DNA from: Streptosporangium amethystogenes
Lineage (GTDB): Bacteria > Actinomycetota > Actinomycetes > Streptosporangiales > Streptosporangiaceae
Direction of reading: 5' to 3'
NCBI RefSeq assembly: GCF_000721075.1
Contig: NZ_JOEQ01000003.1
Location: forward strand, 1 to 64,000
DNA length: 64,000 nucleotides
Numbering within the stretch: position 1 is the stretch's first letter; every line of letters starts with the position of its first letter. Position numbers and translations under genes: made by a program. Positions 38,869 to 48,021 of the stretch are shown here, piece after piece. The notes beneath the pieces were generated by a model. That model searched no databases. It was not told where the DNA came from and was given only the letters and a program-made list of their open reading frames with translations.

Positions 38869-39560
38869 GCAAAGCGCAGATCTTCGCATCGCCGGACGAG
38901 GCGGTGAGCGTCGTCAAGGATGGCGACACCGTGCTGGTGGGTGGCTTCGGACTCGCCGGCATGCCGTTCGACCTGATAGACGCCTTGATCCGGCACGGCG
39001 CGGGCGATCTCACCGTCGTGTCCAACAACGCCGGCAACGGCGACGTGGGCCTGGCCGCCCTGCTGAAGGCCGGCCAGGTGCGGAAGATCCTGTGCTCCTT
39101 CCCCCGGCAGGTCGACTCCTATGTCTTCGACGACCTCTACCGCCGCGGGAAGATCGAGCTGGAGGTCGTCCCGCAGGGCAACCTCGCCGAGCGGATGCGG
39201 GCGGCCGGGGCGGGCATCGGGGCGTTCTACTGCCCGACAGGCGTCGGCACGCCGCTCGCCGAGGGCAAGGAAACCCGCACGATCGACGGACGCGACTACG
39301 TTCTTGAGTACCCGATCAAGGGTGATGTCGCTCTGATCTCCGCGCACACCGCCGACACGCTGGGCAACCTCGTCTACCGCAAGACCGCCAGGAACTTCGG
39401 CCCGGTGATGGCCACGGCCGCCACGACGACCGTCGTCCAGGTCTCGTCGATCGTGGACGCGGGACACATCGACCCGGAGGTCGTCGTCACCCCGAGCATC
39501 TACGTCGACCGCGTGGTCCAGGTCGAGCCGCGCCACTACACCGTGCAGGGAGCCCGCTGA
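38865..39560 (+). CDS. pcaI: 3-oxoacid CoA-transferase subunit A (PcaI/ScoA type)
   Basis: A 231-residue subunit of a family I CoA-transferase. VLVGGFGLAGMPFDLIDAL and VVSNNAGNGDVGLAALL are its signature segments, and DSYVFDDLYRRGKIELEVVPQG follows in two blocks. Together with the B subunit it moves CoA from succinyl-CoA to a 3-oxoacid such as 3-oxoadipate. GTG at 38865 overlaps the thiolase stop by four bases. A pcaF-type thiolase would normally finish the pathway, but its copy here is deleted. The gene symbol is by family resemblance; acetoacetate is an alternative acceptor. Confidence 0.8.
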   Translation: MSKAQIFASPDEAVSVVKDGDTVLVGGFGLAGMPFDLIDALIRHGAGDLTVVSNNAGNGDVGLAALLKAGQVRKILCSFPRQVDSYVFDDLYRRGKIELEVVPQGNLAERMRAAGAGIGAFYCPTGVGTPLAEGKETRTIDGRDYVLEYPIKGDVALISAHTADTLGNLVYRKTARNFGPVMATAATTTVVQVSSIVDAGHIDPEVVVTPSIYVDRVVQVEPRHYTVQGAR

Positions 39561-40198
39561 TGCCACTCGATCCCGACCAGCTCGCGGCCCGGGTCGCGCA
39601 GGACATCGAACCGGGCAGTTTCGTCAACCTCGGTATCGGCCAGCCCACCAAGGTCGCCGACCACCTTCCGGCCGAGATCGGCGTCGTCCTGCACACCGAG
39701 AACGGCATGCTGGGCATGGGCCCCGCGGCTGTCGGCGACGAGATCGACCCTGATCTCACCAATGCCGGCAAGGTGCCCGTCACCGAGCTGCCTGGAGCCG
39801 CGTACTTCCACCACGCGGACTCCTTCGCCATGATGCGTGGCGGCCACCTCGACGTGTGCGTCCTGGGTGCCTTCCAGGTCTCGGCGAGCGGTGACCTCGC
39901 CAACTGGGACACCGGCGCGCCCGGCTCGATCCCCGCCGTCGGCGGCGCGATGGATCTGGCGATCGGCGCCAAGCGGGTCTACGTGATGATGACGCTCTTC
40001 GCGAGGGACGGCAGCCCGAAACTCGTGCCCACCTGCACCTACCCCCTCACGGGTGTCGGCTGTGTCAGTCGTGTCTACACCGACCACGCCGTATTCGAGA
40101 TCACCCCCGACGGCGTCCGCGTGCTCGAATCGTTCGGCACTTCCGTCGAGGAGCTTCGCGCCCGGCTGGAGGTCCCGCTCGCGGTCGACGTCCACTGA
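39560..40198 (+). CDS. pcaJ: 3-oxoacid CoA-transferase subunit B (PcaJ/ScoB type)
   Basis: A 212-residue partner of the A subunit. LHTENGMLGMGP carries the catalytic glutamate that forms the enzyme-CoA thioester, and FVNLGIGQPTKVADHLP and GGHLDVCVLGAFQVS are typical of the family. Its ATG at 39560 shares the last base of the A subunit stop, so translation is coupled. It is the last gene of the plus-strand catabolic operon. Confidence 0.82.
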   Translation: MPLDPDQLAARVAQDIEPGSFVNLGIGQPTKVADHLPAEIGVVLHTENGMLGMGPAAVGDEIDPDLTNAGKVPVTELPGAAYFHHADSFAMMRGGHLDVCVLGAFQVSASGDLANWDTGAPGSIPAVGGAMDLAIGAKRVYVMMTLFARDGSPKLVPTCTYPLTGVGCVSRVYTDHAVFEITPDGVRVLESFGTSVEELRARLEVPLAVDVH

Positions 40199-40502
40199 CC
40201 GTTCCCGTCCGCCGGTTACCGGGTGGCGCGATGCCCGCGAACCGTCGAGCGGTGGAGCGATCCCTTCGTGGTGGAGACGTTGTCCGCGGTGCGTTCGATG
40301 GCGGACTGGGCCGAGGCGGTCCGCCGTATCGACCGCCGCTTCGGATCCCCCGACGTCCTGCTGCGCATCGACCGCCGTCCGACCTGGCCGGCTTCGGCGC
40401 TCTCCTGAGGTCTGGCCGCCCGCGCCCCGGACGCCCCGGGGGACCGGCACATCGAGCGGTGGCGCGGCATCGCGGTTCACAGGGAAACGGCGCTCTTCTC
40501 GG
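40199..40502. other. Gap between the catabolic operon and the NRPS cluster
   Basis: About 300 bases between convergent operons. A 61-codon plus-strand frame (40223-40408, containing WSDPFVVETLSAVRSMADW) resembles coding sequence but has no ribosome binding site and no family I can name; it may be the end of a lost gene. No clear terminator is visible. Confidence 0.35.
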
Positions 40503-43500
40503 TCAGAGGTCGTTGAGGCGGGTCACGAAATCCTCGGCGATCGCCTGCGCGACGTCCGGCGGGACGGTCGCGATGTCGTGCTCCACCTCTCCTTCGATCT
40601 CTCCGGTGCTCAGGGGAGTGAGTTCCATGGTCAGGTCGAACTGTGGGGCGATGGGCTGAACGCGCACGGGGGTGACCCGAACTCCGGGTATCCGCCAGAC
40701 CGGTTCAACGGTGTTCTGCCAGGCGAACTGGACCTGGAACAGAGAAGACCGGTCCCTTCCGGTGCGATGGGACAGGCGTGCCAGTTCGGCGACGCCCAGA
40801 CCGGACACCGCACGGGCACGATCCCAGGTGTCGGACAGGGCGTCGAGTGTTCCGTCCAGTTCCGCCGGGCCGATCGGGACGACGACCTGTCGGACGAGGT
40901 ATCCGACGACGCCGCGGGTTCTCGGGTCGTCTCGACCTGCGGTCGGCACCCCGATGCAGAAGTCACTCGCGCCGGTGATGTGCCTGACCGTGCTCGCGAA
41001 TGCCCGCAGGGCGAGAACGAATGGCGTGCGGTGATGGGCCCGTGCCTTAGCGGCAAGGTGCGCCCCGGCCTGGCCCGAGAATTTCATCCCTGCCGTCCCG
41101 TATCGACCGCCGTCCACCGGCGGCGGCGAGGACGGCCACTCGATGTCGCGGGTCGTCGAGAGGCGGGACGTCCACTTCCGGAGCTCATCGGCTGGAGGCC
41201 GATCAAGAGCGGGGTTCCGCATGTCAGTGAATCGGCGAGGTGGCGGTGGCGTCGCACCACTGAGCAGGATGCTCAGTTCGTCCGCGAGGACAGCCACGCT
41301 GTAGCCGTCGAAACATGCGTGGTGAATGCTGATCGTGAGGTCACACCCGGCCGGCGCGGAGTCGATCCGAGCCGCGATCAGCGGCCCCTGCGCGAGGTCG
41401 ATCCGGCGGGCCAGGTCATACGCGCGCTGCCGCATCGGAATTGGGGGCGAGGAGTTCGCGATGGAGACGGTGACCGCGCTCTGCCGGTTCAGCACCTTCG
41501 CGACCGGAAGGCCGTCCTGATCGGTGTCAATGGCTGTCCTGGTCGCCTCGTGACGCGCGACGAACGTGCTCAGGGCATCGGCCAGCGCTTTGGCCGGCGG
41601 AGCCGGAACAAGACGGTACGACAGCACCAGCACGTTGCCGATGGCATGCTCAGGCCGCATGAGACCGTCCAGCCACAGTGAGATCTGGGCGTCGCTGAGC
41701 CCACCCGCCTCGGCGATCGTGGAGATCGCCTCGGAGCCGTTCCCGTCTGCGGATTCCTGGGCTATCCGCGCAACCGAGCCTGCTTTCAGTACCACGTCGG
41801 CCCCGATACTGATTCCCAGGTCGAGCAGCCGATGAGAGAGCCGGATCGCCGCCAGCGAGTCGAGACCGATGCTACGAAGATCCGTGTCGAGCCCGAGAGC
41901 GTCCAGGCCCAGCACTTCCGCAGCTGTTCGGCCGACAGTCTCCGCGAGGTCGCGAACCATCGGATCCGCGGGCACGGCCCGCATTTCGACCGGCGCGTTC
42001 GTGGGCGCGGGCAAGGCTGCGACGTCCACCTTGCCTGTCAGGCTGAGCGGGAATTCCTGCAGTTCGGTGATGCTCTGCGGGAGCATGGCGGCGGGCAGGC
42101 GCTCGCGCAACGCCGCCATCAGACCTGGGACGTCAAGAGGTGTTTTCACCGCCGTGACGTAAGCCGCCAGACCGCTCACGCGCTGCCCGTCGAGGATGGG
42201 GACCACAACGGCCTTGCGCACCTTCCCGGTCGCGAGCAACGACGCCTCGACTTCCGCCGGTTCGATTCGCTGGCCGCGGATCTTCAGCTGCCGGTCGGCG
42301 CGGCCGACGAACTCCAGCACTCCGTCAGCGCGCCAACTGACAAGATCGCCGGTGCGATAGACCCGTACCGGCTCCTCCCCGTCCACCGCGATCGGCGTGA
42401 ATGCTCCGGTTCCGGCGTCCTCGCCGAGGTAACCGGCGGCCAGGCCGTCTCCGGAGATGAGCAGTTCCCCGACCTCTCCGACGGCGACGCGGGCCGCGGT
42501 CGAGGCGCTGGTGAAGCGGACGACGAGAAGCCCGGTATTGGGAATCGCCCGGCCGATTGGAATCCCTCGGGGAGAGTCGCAGTCCGCGAGGCTGATGCGA
42601 TGCGTGGTGGCGAACACGCTCGCCTCGACCGGCCCGTAGGCATTGATCAGCGGAATGGTGGGGTGCCGGAGAAGGAAGTCGCGGACGTGGCGGGGAGAGG
42701 CACGCTCGCCACCGATGATCATTGTCCCCAGACCGGTGAAAACGTCGATGTCCTCGTCGACCAGCAGGTTGAACAGTGCCATGGTGAGCACGGCGCCGTT
42801 GACCCCCCTCGCGATCTCCTGGCGCAGCCCCCGCGGGGACGGGTACCCGTCGGCCCCCGTTGTCGCAAGGTTCGTGGTCCCCCCGTGGACCAGGGGATAC
42901 CAGATCTCGAAGGTGAAGATGTCCCAGGAAACGGCCGCCGTCGCGGACATGTGAACGGGCACGTTCGGATAGTCCGGTTCGATCGGCAGGATGGTCCGGA
43001 GCACCGCCCGATGCGTGCTCAGCGCGGCCTTGGGCTCGCCGGTACTTCCAGAGGTGAAGTACACGCAGCACGCGGCGTCCAACGCGACGCCGACGCACGG
43101 GTCTGTGCCGCTCTGGGCCTGGGTGGATCCGCCGGAGGCGCTCGGCACCTCCTGGGCGCCGAGATGCCGCCGGTGGCCTTCGGGGCCGATCACGACAAGC
43201 GCCGCGCCTGTCCGCTTGATCACTTCTCGTCGGCGGGCGACCGGCCAGCGTACGTCCATCGCGCAATAGGCTGCCCCGATGCGCAGGATGGCGAGCATCG
43301 CCACCACCAGGTCGACTCCTCGGGGGAGGTCTATCGCGACGATCGAGCCAGGGCCGGCCTTCTGGATCCGCAGGACACGTGCGAGGTCGCCGGATTCCCG
43401 GTCCAGTTCGGCATAGCTCAGGTCGCGGTCCGGGCCTCGGACCGCGATGGCCGCGGGGGTGGCTTGGGCGTGCCGCAGGACATGCATGGCGATCTGTTCC

Positions 43501-43586
43501 TCGCCGAGATCAACCGAACGGCCGCACCACGAGTCGAGCAGCGCACGTTCGGCGTCCGATATCGGGTGTGCCGCCTCCATCGTCAT
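40503..43586 (-). CDS. NRPS with domain order A-PCP-C (second module)
   Basis: A 1027-residue NRPS. Residues ~20-510 are an adenylation domain (VYFTSGSTGEPKAAL, NAYGPVEASVF, YRTGDLVSW, LSLTGKVDV with the A10 lysine). Residues ~535-610 are a carrier domain with the phosphopantetheine serine in SIGLDSLAAI. Residues ~625-1027 are a condensation domain with SIHHACFDGYSV (HHxxxDG). By eye the A-domain pocket residues read roughly D-I-F-F-I-G-A-V-F, so it keeps Asp235 for an alpha-amino acid; the amino acid is not predicted. The ATG overlaps the preceding NRPS stop. There is no thioesterase. Confidence 0.85.
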   Translation of the reverse strand: MTMEAAHPISDAERALLDSWCGRSVDLGEEQIAMHVLRHAQATPAAIAVRGPDRDLSYAELDRESGDLARVLRIQKAGPGSIVAIDLPRGVDLVVAMLAILRIGAAYCAMDVRWPVARRREVIKRTGAALVVIGPEGHRRHLGAQEVPSASGGSTQAQSGTDPCVGVALDAACCVYFTSGSTGEPKAALSTHRAVLRTILPIEPDYPNVPVHMSATAAVSWDIFTFEIWYPLVHGGTTNLATTGADGYPSPRGLRQEIARGVNGAVLTMALFNLLVDEDIDVFTGLGTMIIGGERASPRHVRDFLLRHPTIPLINAYGPVEASVFATTHRISLADCDSPRGIPIGRAIPNTGLLVVRFTSASTAARVAVGEVGELLISGDGLAAGYLGEDAGTGAFTPIAVDGEEPVRVYRTGDLVSWRADGVLEFVGRADRQLKIRGQRIEPAEVEASLLATGKVRKAVVVPILDGQRVSGLAAYVTAVKTPLDVPGLMAALRERLPAAMLPQSITELQEFPLSLTGKVDVAALPAPTNAPVEMRAVPADPMVRDLAETVGRTAAEVLGLDALGLDTDLRSIGLDSLAAIRLSHRLLDLGISIGADVVLKAGSVARIAQESADGNGSEAISTIAEAGGLSDAQISLWLDGLMRPEHAIGNVLVLSYRLVPAPPAKALADALSTFVARHEATRTAIDTDQDGLPVAKVLNRQSAVTVSIANSSPPIPMRQRAYDLARRIDLAQGPLIAARIDSAPAGCDLTISIHHACFDGYSVAVLADELSILLSGATPPPPRRFTDMRNPALDRPPADELRKWTSRLSTTRDIEWPSSPPPVDGGRYGTAGMKFSGQAGAHLAAKARAHHRTPFVLALRAFASTVRHITGASDFCIGVPTAGRDDPRTRGVVGYLVRQVVVPIGPAELDGTLDALSDTWDRARAVSGLGVAELARLSHRTGRDRSSLFQVQFAWQNTVEPVWRIPGVRVTPVRVQPIAPQFDLTMELTPLSTGEIEGEVEHDIATVPPDVAQAIAEDFVTRLNDL

Positions 43587-46500
43587 GACACGACCTCCCG
43601 GACCGTGAGTGAGCACAGTTCAGCGACCCGAGCGGTCAGAGCCGCGATGTCGGCACGATCGAAATGATCGGTGCTGAACTTGGTGCCGACGGTGAACGCA
43701 CCGGCGATGACGTCACCTTCGAACATCAGGGCATAGCGTTCGGACTGGCTCTCGGCCCGGTGGGCACCGGTGTCCTCATCGGCGTTCTGGAGGGAATCGC
43801 CGCTCCCGCGCTGTTCGAGGCGCCCCAGCTGGCTGCGGTAGTTCAACCGGAGATCAGGGCGGGGAAGCGCGGTCAGCATCCGCCTCTCCTCTTCCACAGG
43901 TGACAGAAAACGAAGAGCGTCGAAGCTGAACGGGCGGGTCGGGACGAGCCGGGGAGCTGCCAGCAGCCTCCGGACGGCGTCGCACCCGCTCCCTCGGACC
44001 ACCCCGATCTCGGGATGGGTGCTCTGGAGGTACCCGATGGTGCGGGAGACGTCCAAGTCTCCGACCGTGGCGGTTCGGTTGTTGTCGTAGACATCCATCG
44101 CCACGGTGGCCGTCCCCGTCCATTCGGCCACAGCCGTCATGATCGCGGCCCGCAGCAGGTCGACCGGGCGGAACAGCGCCGGTGCGAGGCGGTGCAGGAT
44201 CGCGTCGGAATCGGACAGGGTGAGCGCGGACCGAACGGTGACCACGGACGGCAGCAAGGCCGGGCCTTCGCGCCGGACCAGGGGAAGGACGTCGGGCCAC
44301 GGGGCGGACAGCCAGGCGGCGGCGTCATCGCGGGCGATGTCGGAGACGAGGTAGGAACCGATCGCTGAGCGGACGGATCTCACCGATTCGGTCGGCGGGT
44401 CGAGGGTCGCCCGACCGGTGGTCAGCCGGCGGGTGAGTGCGGCCTCGGCCTCGTCCACCAGGAGGGACATCGAACAGCCGTCAAGAACGAGATGGTGCAC
44501 GACGATCAGCAGGCGGTGGTCGGTCCCGGCCCGCAACCGCACCATCCGGAAAACCTCTCCGTTGCCCAGGTCGAGCTCTTGTTGAGCCCTCTGGGCAGGT
44601 TCGAGCAGCCGGGCGGCGAGATCGCCATCGCCGAGGTCGATGCTGTGGAAGACGTCCTTGGCCTCGCGCGCGTCGAAGCGCACCACCAGGGCCGCCAGAT
44701 CAAACCGGCTGGACAGTGCTGGATGCTGGTCGAGGAGGGCGGTCGCCGTATCGAGCAGAGCGGCGTCGGGAACATCGTGATGGATTTTCATCAGGGCCGT
44801 CAGGGCGAAGTGGTGCGCCTCCGGGATGGGGCCGTCCAGCAGCCACCTCAGCTGCGAGGGCAGCAGTTCGGCAGGTTCGCCCGTGCGAGGGCCAGGTGAG
44901 TCCGACGACCCGGAAACCTGCTCCGCCTCGCGCGCTGCCGCACCGATGGCGGCCAGGGTGCCGCAGGTGAGCACCTCTGCCGGAGTGATCACGAATCCCC
45001 GGGCCCGGGCCCGGGCGGCGAACCGCACGGCCAGAAGTGAGTCGCCGCCGAGTTCCAGGAAATCGTCCTCGGGACGGGCCTGGTCCACACCGAGCACATC
45101 GCACCAGATCTGCCCGAGCGCGGACAGTCGGGGATCCGCGTCTCGGGGCGTGCCGGTCTGACGGTCGCCGGCTGGAGCACCGGCTTCGAGCCGGGCACCG
45201 ATTTCCGCGGCCACCGCCGGGCGATCGATCTTGCCGGAGGAGGTCAACGGGATCCGATCCGCTCGTGCCCAGACAGTCGGCACGAAAGGCAGCGGAAGGA
45301 TCGACGCCAGGCGTCCGGCCAGGACCGCCGTGTCGGGGGTGTCCGCTCCGTTCATCCCGACCAGGAGTGCTCCGAGTCGGGGTTCGGCGCCACTACGCGA
45401 CAGGACGGCCGCTGCCGCGTCGGTGACCAGCCCGGTCGACCGGATAGCGGCCTCCACCTCCCCCAGTTCGATTCTGAACCCCCGGAGCTTCACCTGGTCG
45501 TCCGTCCGGCCGGTGAACACCAGGTCGCCGCTGTTCAGGATGCGGACGAGATCACCGGTGCGGTAATGGCGTTCCGGGGTCTGATCGGATCCGGACCGGC
45601 CGGCCAGGACAAAACGCTCGGCGGTCAGATCGGGTCGGCCAACGTACCCGTCGGCCAGCAGACCGTGGATGTAGAGCTCCCCCTCCTCGCCAGATACCGC
45701 CGGACGGCCATCGGATCGCAGCACCGACACGCGTCGCCCCGGGAAGGCGGTGCCGATCGGAAGGCCGCTCTCATCCCCCGGCAACTCGTCGCCCGGGTTG
45801 AAGCGGAACGCCGTCGACGTGACGACACTCTCGGAGGGCCCGTAGGCGTTGACCAGTACCGCGGCACTCAGCGCCGAGCTCAGATGGCGGCGCAGGTCCG
45901 CCAGGGCGGCGGCCTCTCCGCCGACCACGACGAGTCGCACCGAAGCGAAGTCCCCTCGGGAAACCGCCGGCAGTTCAACCGTTACCGTCCGCCAGTAGGC
46001 GGTGGGGAGCTGAAGTACGGTCACCGCGCTTTCGCGGACCATCGTCGAGAGGTCCGCCGAGTCGGGGAGCGCGACGGACTTGACGACCACAGCCGCCCCG
46101 GCGAACCAGGTAGGCCAGATCTCCTCTTGGGCGACGTCGAAGCCGAGGGAGGCGAACTGCAGGACTCGATCATCGGAGTGCAGTGCGAAGTAGTCCACGG
46201 CGTGCGCCGCATGGGCCGCTATGGCGGCGTGTGACACGCTCACGCCCTTCGCGACCCCGGTCGAACCAGACGTGTGGATGACGTAAGCCTCGTGCGTGCC
46301 GTCCGGATGACCGACCAGCGGCGTGTCGGCCTCGGCGGTGGCTGAGCCGAAGAGGGAGCGAAGTATCACCACTGGACAGCCGACCTCAAGGAGACCGTCC
46401 CGAAGCTCCTCGACCACCAGCAGCTTCGCCGACACGTCCTGTGCCTGCGCGACCAGGCGGGCAACCGGCACAGAGTCATCGAAGGGCACCACGGCGATGC

Positions 46501-46732
46501 CGGCCCGGGCCAGGCCGGCCAGCAGCACGAGCGCGCATCCACTGTTGGGCAGGGCCATCGCCACCCGGTCCCCGGTCCGGACGCCGAGACGGTGCAACTC
46601 TTCGGCCATGACGTCGGCATCACGGGCGAGTTCGGTGAAACTCCACGTCCGCTCGGCGATGAGCGCCGGCCGGTCGGGGTGTCTCATCACCGCCGTCGCG
46701 AAACCTTCGGCGAGAGTGGTCGGACGCTTCAC
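43583..46732 (-). CDS. NRPS with domain order A-PCP-C (first module)
   Basis: A 1049-residue NRPS. An A domain (VIHTSGSTGVAKGVS, NAYGPSESVV, YRTGDLVRI, LTSSGKIDR) occupies about 10-490. The carrier domain is at about 525-600 with ELGGDSLLAVRF. The condensation domain follows, with VVHHLVLDGCSMS (HHxxxDG). Pocket residues read roughly D-V-E-A-V-G-A-V-T; E at position 239 hints at a polar or basic side chain, but this is only an inference. GTG at 46732 follows GGAGG and overlaps the MFS stop. Module order A-PCP-C means its C domain passes the amino acid to the next module's substrate. Confidence 0.85.
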   Translation of the reverse strand: MKRPTTLAEGFATAVMRHPDRPALIAERTWSFTELARDADVMAEELHRLGVRTGDRVAMALPNSGCALVLLAGLARAGIAVVPFDDSVPVARLVAQAQDVSAKLLVVEELRDGLLEVGCPVVILRSLFGSATAEADTPLVGHPDGTHEAYVIHTSGSTGVAKGVSVSHAAIAAHAAHAVDYFALHSDDRVLQFASLGFDVAQEEIWPTWFAGAAVVVKSVALPDSADLSTMVRESAVTVLQLPTAYWRTVTVELPAVSRGDFASVRLVVVGGEAAALADLRRHLSSALSAAVLVNAYGPSESVVTSTAFRFNPGDELPGDESGLPIGTAFPGRRVSVLRSDGRPAVSGEEGELYIHGLLADGYVGRPDLTAERFVLAGRSGSDQTPERHYRTGDLVRILNSGDLVFTGRTDDQVKLRGFRIELGEVEAAIRSTGLVTDAAAAVLSRSGAEPRLGALLVGMNGADTPDTAVLAGRLASILPLPFVPTVWARADRIPLTSSGKIDRPAVAAEIGARLEAGAPAGDRQTGTPRDADPRLSALGQIWCDVLGVDQARPEDDFLELGGDSLLAVRFAARARARGFVITPAEVLTCGTLAAIGAAAREAEQVSGSSDSPGPRTGEPAELLPSQLRWLLDGPIPEAHHFALTALMKIHHDVPDAALLDTATALLDQHPALSSRFDLAALVVRFDAREAKDVFHSIDLGDGDLAARLLEPAQRAQQELDLGNGEVFRMVRLRAGTDHRLLIVVHHLVLDGCSMSLLVDEAEAALTRRLTTGRATLDPPTESVRSVRSAIGSYLVSDIARDDAAAWLSAPWPDVLPLVRREGPALLPSVVTVRSALTLSDSDAILHRLAPALFRPVDLLRAAIMTAVAEWTGTATVAMDVYDNNRTATVGDLDVSRTIGYLQSTHPEIGVVRGSGCDAVRRLLAAPRLVPTRPFSFDALRFLSPVEEERRMLTALPRPDLRLNYRSQLGRLEQRGSGDSLQNADEDTGAHRAESQSERYALMFEGDVIAGAFTVGTKFSTDHFDRADIAALTARVAELCSLTVREVVS

Positions 46733-48021
46733 TGAGTCGCCTCCGAAACATGGAGGCGGCCGGAGAGGTCCGCGGCGGCCCTGGTGCGGCTGGTCCACCC
46801 GACGGAGTACCGCTCGACCGTGCTGGCCAGCAGAAAGATCGCAGCGAGACCGAGCCACCCCGGCGGGCCGGCGGAGACACCGAGCGCTGTGATCACCATC
46901 GGGCCGGCGGTGTCGTGCACGTTGCTACCCAGATTGAAGACGGCAAGGTACTGGGTCTGTTGTCCGGCTGGGGAGAGGTCGTAAGAGATCTGCCACGCCG
47001 CGGCGGCGTGCAGGTTCTCACCGGCGGTGAGCAGCAGAACGCCGACGACGACGAGCACGGAGGCGGTCAGGGCATCACCGTAGTGCGCCACCCCTATGGC
47101 CACCGAGGCAAAGGCCAGCACGGTACCGCAGGTCGTGAGCGCCCGCGTCGCATCGGAAAGAGACTCGGCCATGCGTGTCCACCAGACCTGCCCGAACGCC
47201 GTGAACATCGTGTTGATGATCAGGACGACCGCCACCATGAACGGTGGCGCCTCGGTGTATCCGACGATCCACAGCGGGAGGGCGACGAACAGGATGCTGT
47301 CGTGCAGCATCAGGAACCCGTTGGCGAGAGAGACACTCAGGAAGGGAATCTCGCGAAGTGGCTGCGCGAGGACGGCGATGGGTTTTGAAGGTTCGCCCAC
47401 CGGGTCCGGTACCGCCGGTACCGGCCTCTCGAACCGCTTCAGTCTCGCCACCAGGAAGACCATCGGGATGAAGGAGATCGCGTTGCCGAACACCAGCAGC
47501 CGGTAGGCCCACGACGCGTCCGACTCCACTGCGAGCCCGGCCAGGAGGGCGCCGAGTCCCAGCCCGACGTTCCGGAAGGCACGCAGGTAGGCCATCGTCC
47601 GCAGCCGGTCGGTCTTTTCGAAGATGCGCCCGACGAGTGCCTGGTTCGCGGGCGGACCCGCGCGATCGGCACTGGTGACCAGCACGACGGCGATCAGGAA
47701 TTGCCAGAAGTTCGTGACCAGTGCCATACCGATGTAGGCGAAGATCCGAAAGAGGTGCAGGGAGACGAGGATGACGCGGGGCCCGGTCCGGTCGGCCAGG
47801 CGGCCGAGGAGGACGGACGTGGCCATGCCGATCAGCCCGGCGAGCGAAAGCCCCATACCGACCTGGAGCGGAGACAGGTGAATCACGCGCGTGTAGTAGA
47901 GAGCGCTGCCGGTCAAGAACATCCCGGTTCCGATGGAACCGAGGAAGCCGCTCGTGACGAGCACGCGCGCCGCCCCCGGCGGGGGGATGATGTCGATGAT
48001 CTTTCTACGGTCAGTGTTCAT
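46729..48021 (-). CDS. MFS exporter of the NRPS cluster
   Basis: A 430-residue membrane protein with about 12 helices. GRLADRTGPRVILVSLHLFR is the loop 2-3 MFS signature. The ATG at 48021 overlaps the ATP-grasp stop (ATGA), and its stop overlaps the NRPS start, so transport and synthesis genes are translationally coupled. That coupling makes export of the cluster's product its most likely job; it could also provide self-resistance. Confidence 0.85.
   Translation of the reverse strand: MNTDRRKIIDIIPPPGAARVLVTSGFLGSIGTGMFLTGSALYYTRVIHLSPLQVGMGLSLAGLIGMATSVLLGRLADRTGPRVILVSLHLFRIFAYIGMALVTNFWQFLIAVVLVTSADRAGPPANQALVGRIFEKTDRLRTMAYLRAFRNVGLGLGALLAGLAVESDASWAYRLLVFGNAISFIPMVFLVARLKRFERPVPAVPDPVGEPSKPIAVLAQPLREIPFLSVSLANGFLMLHDSILFVALPLWIVGYTEAPPFMVAVVLIINTMFTAFGQVWWTRMAESLSDATRALTTCGTVLAFASVAIGVAHYGDALTASVLVVVGVLLLTAGENLHAAAAWQISYDLSPAGQQTQYLAVFNLGSNVHDTAGPMVITALGVSAGPPGWLGLAAIFLLASTVERYSVGWTSRTRAAADLSGRLHVSEATQ

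Noticed and set aside
37156..38889. 577-codon minus-strand frame opposite the CocE gene
   Set aside because: Antisense shadow; the plus-strand gene has catalytic motifs and a proper start, whereas the minus frame has none.
41832..43667. 611-codon plus-strand frame across the NRPS gene
   Set aside because: It runs antisense to clear A, PCP and C domains and has no recognisable motif.
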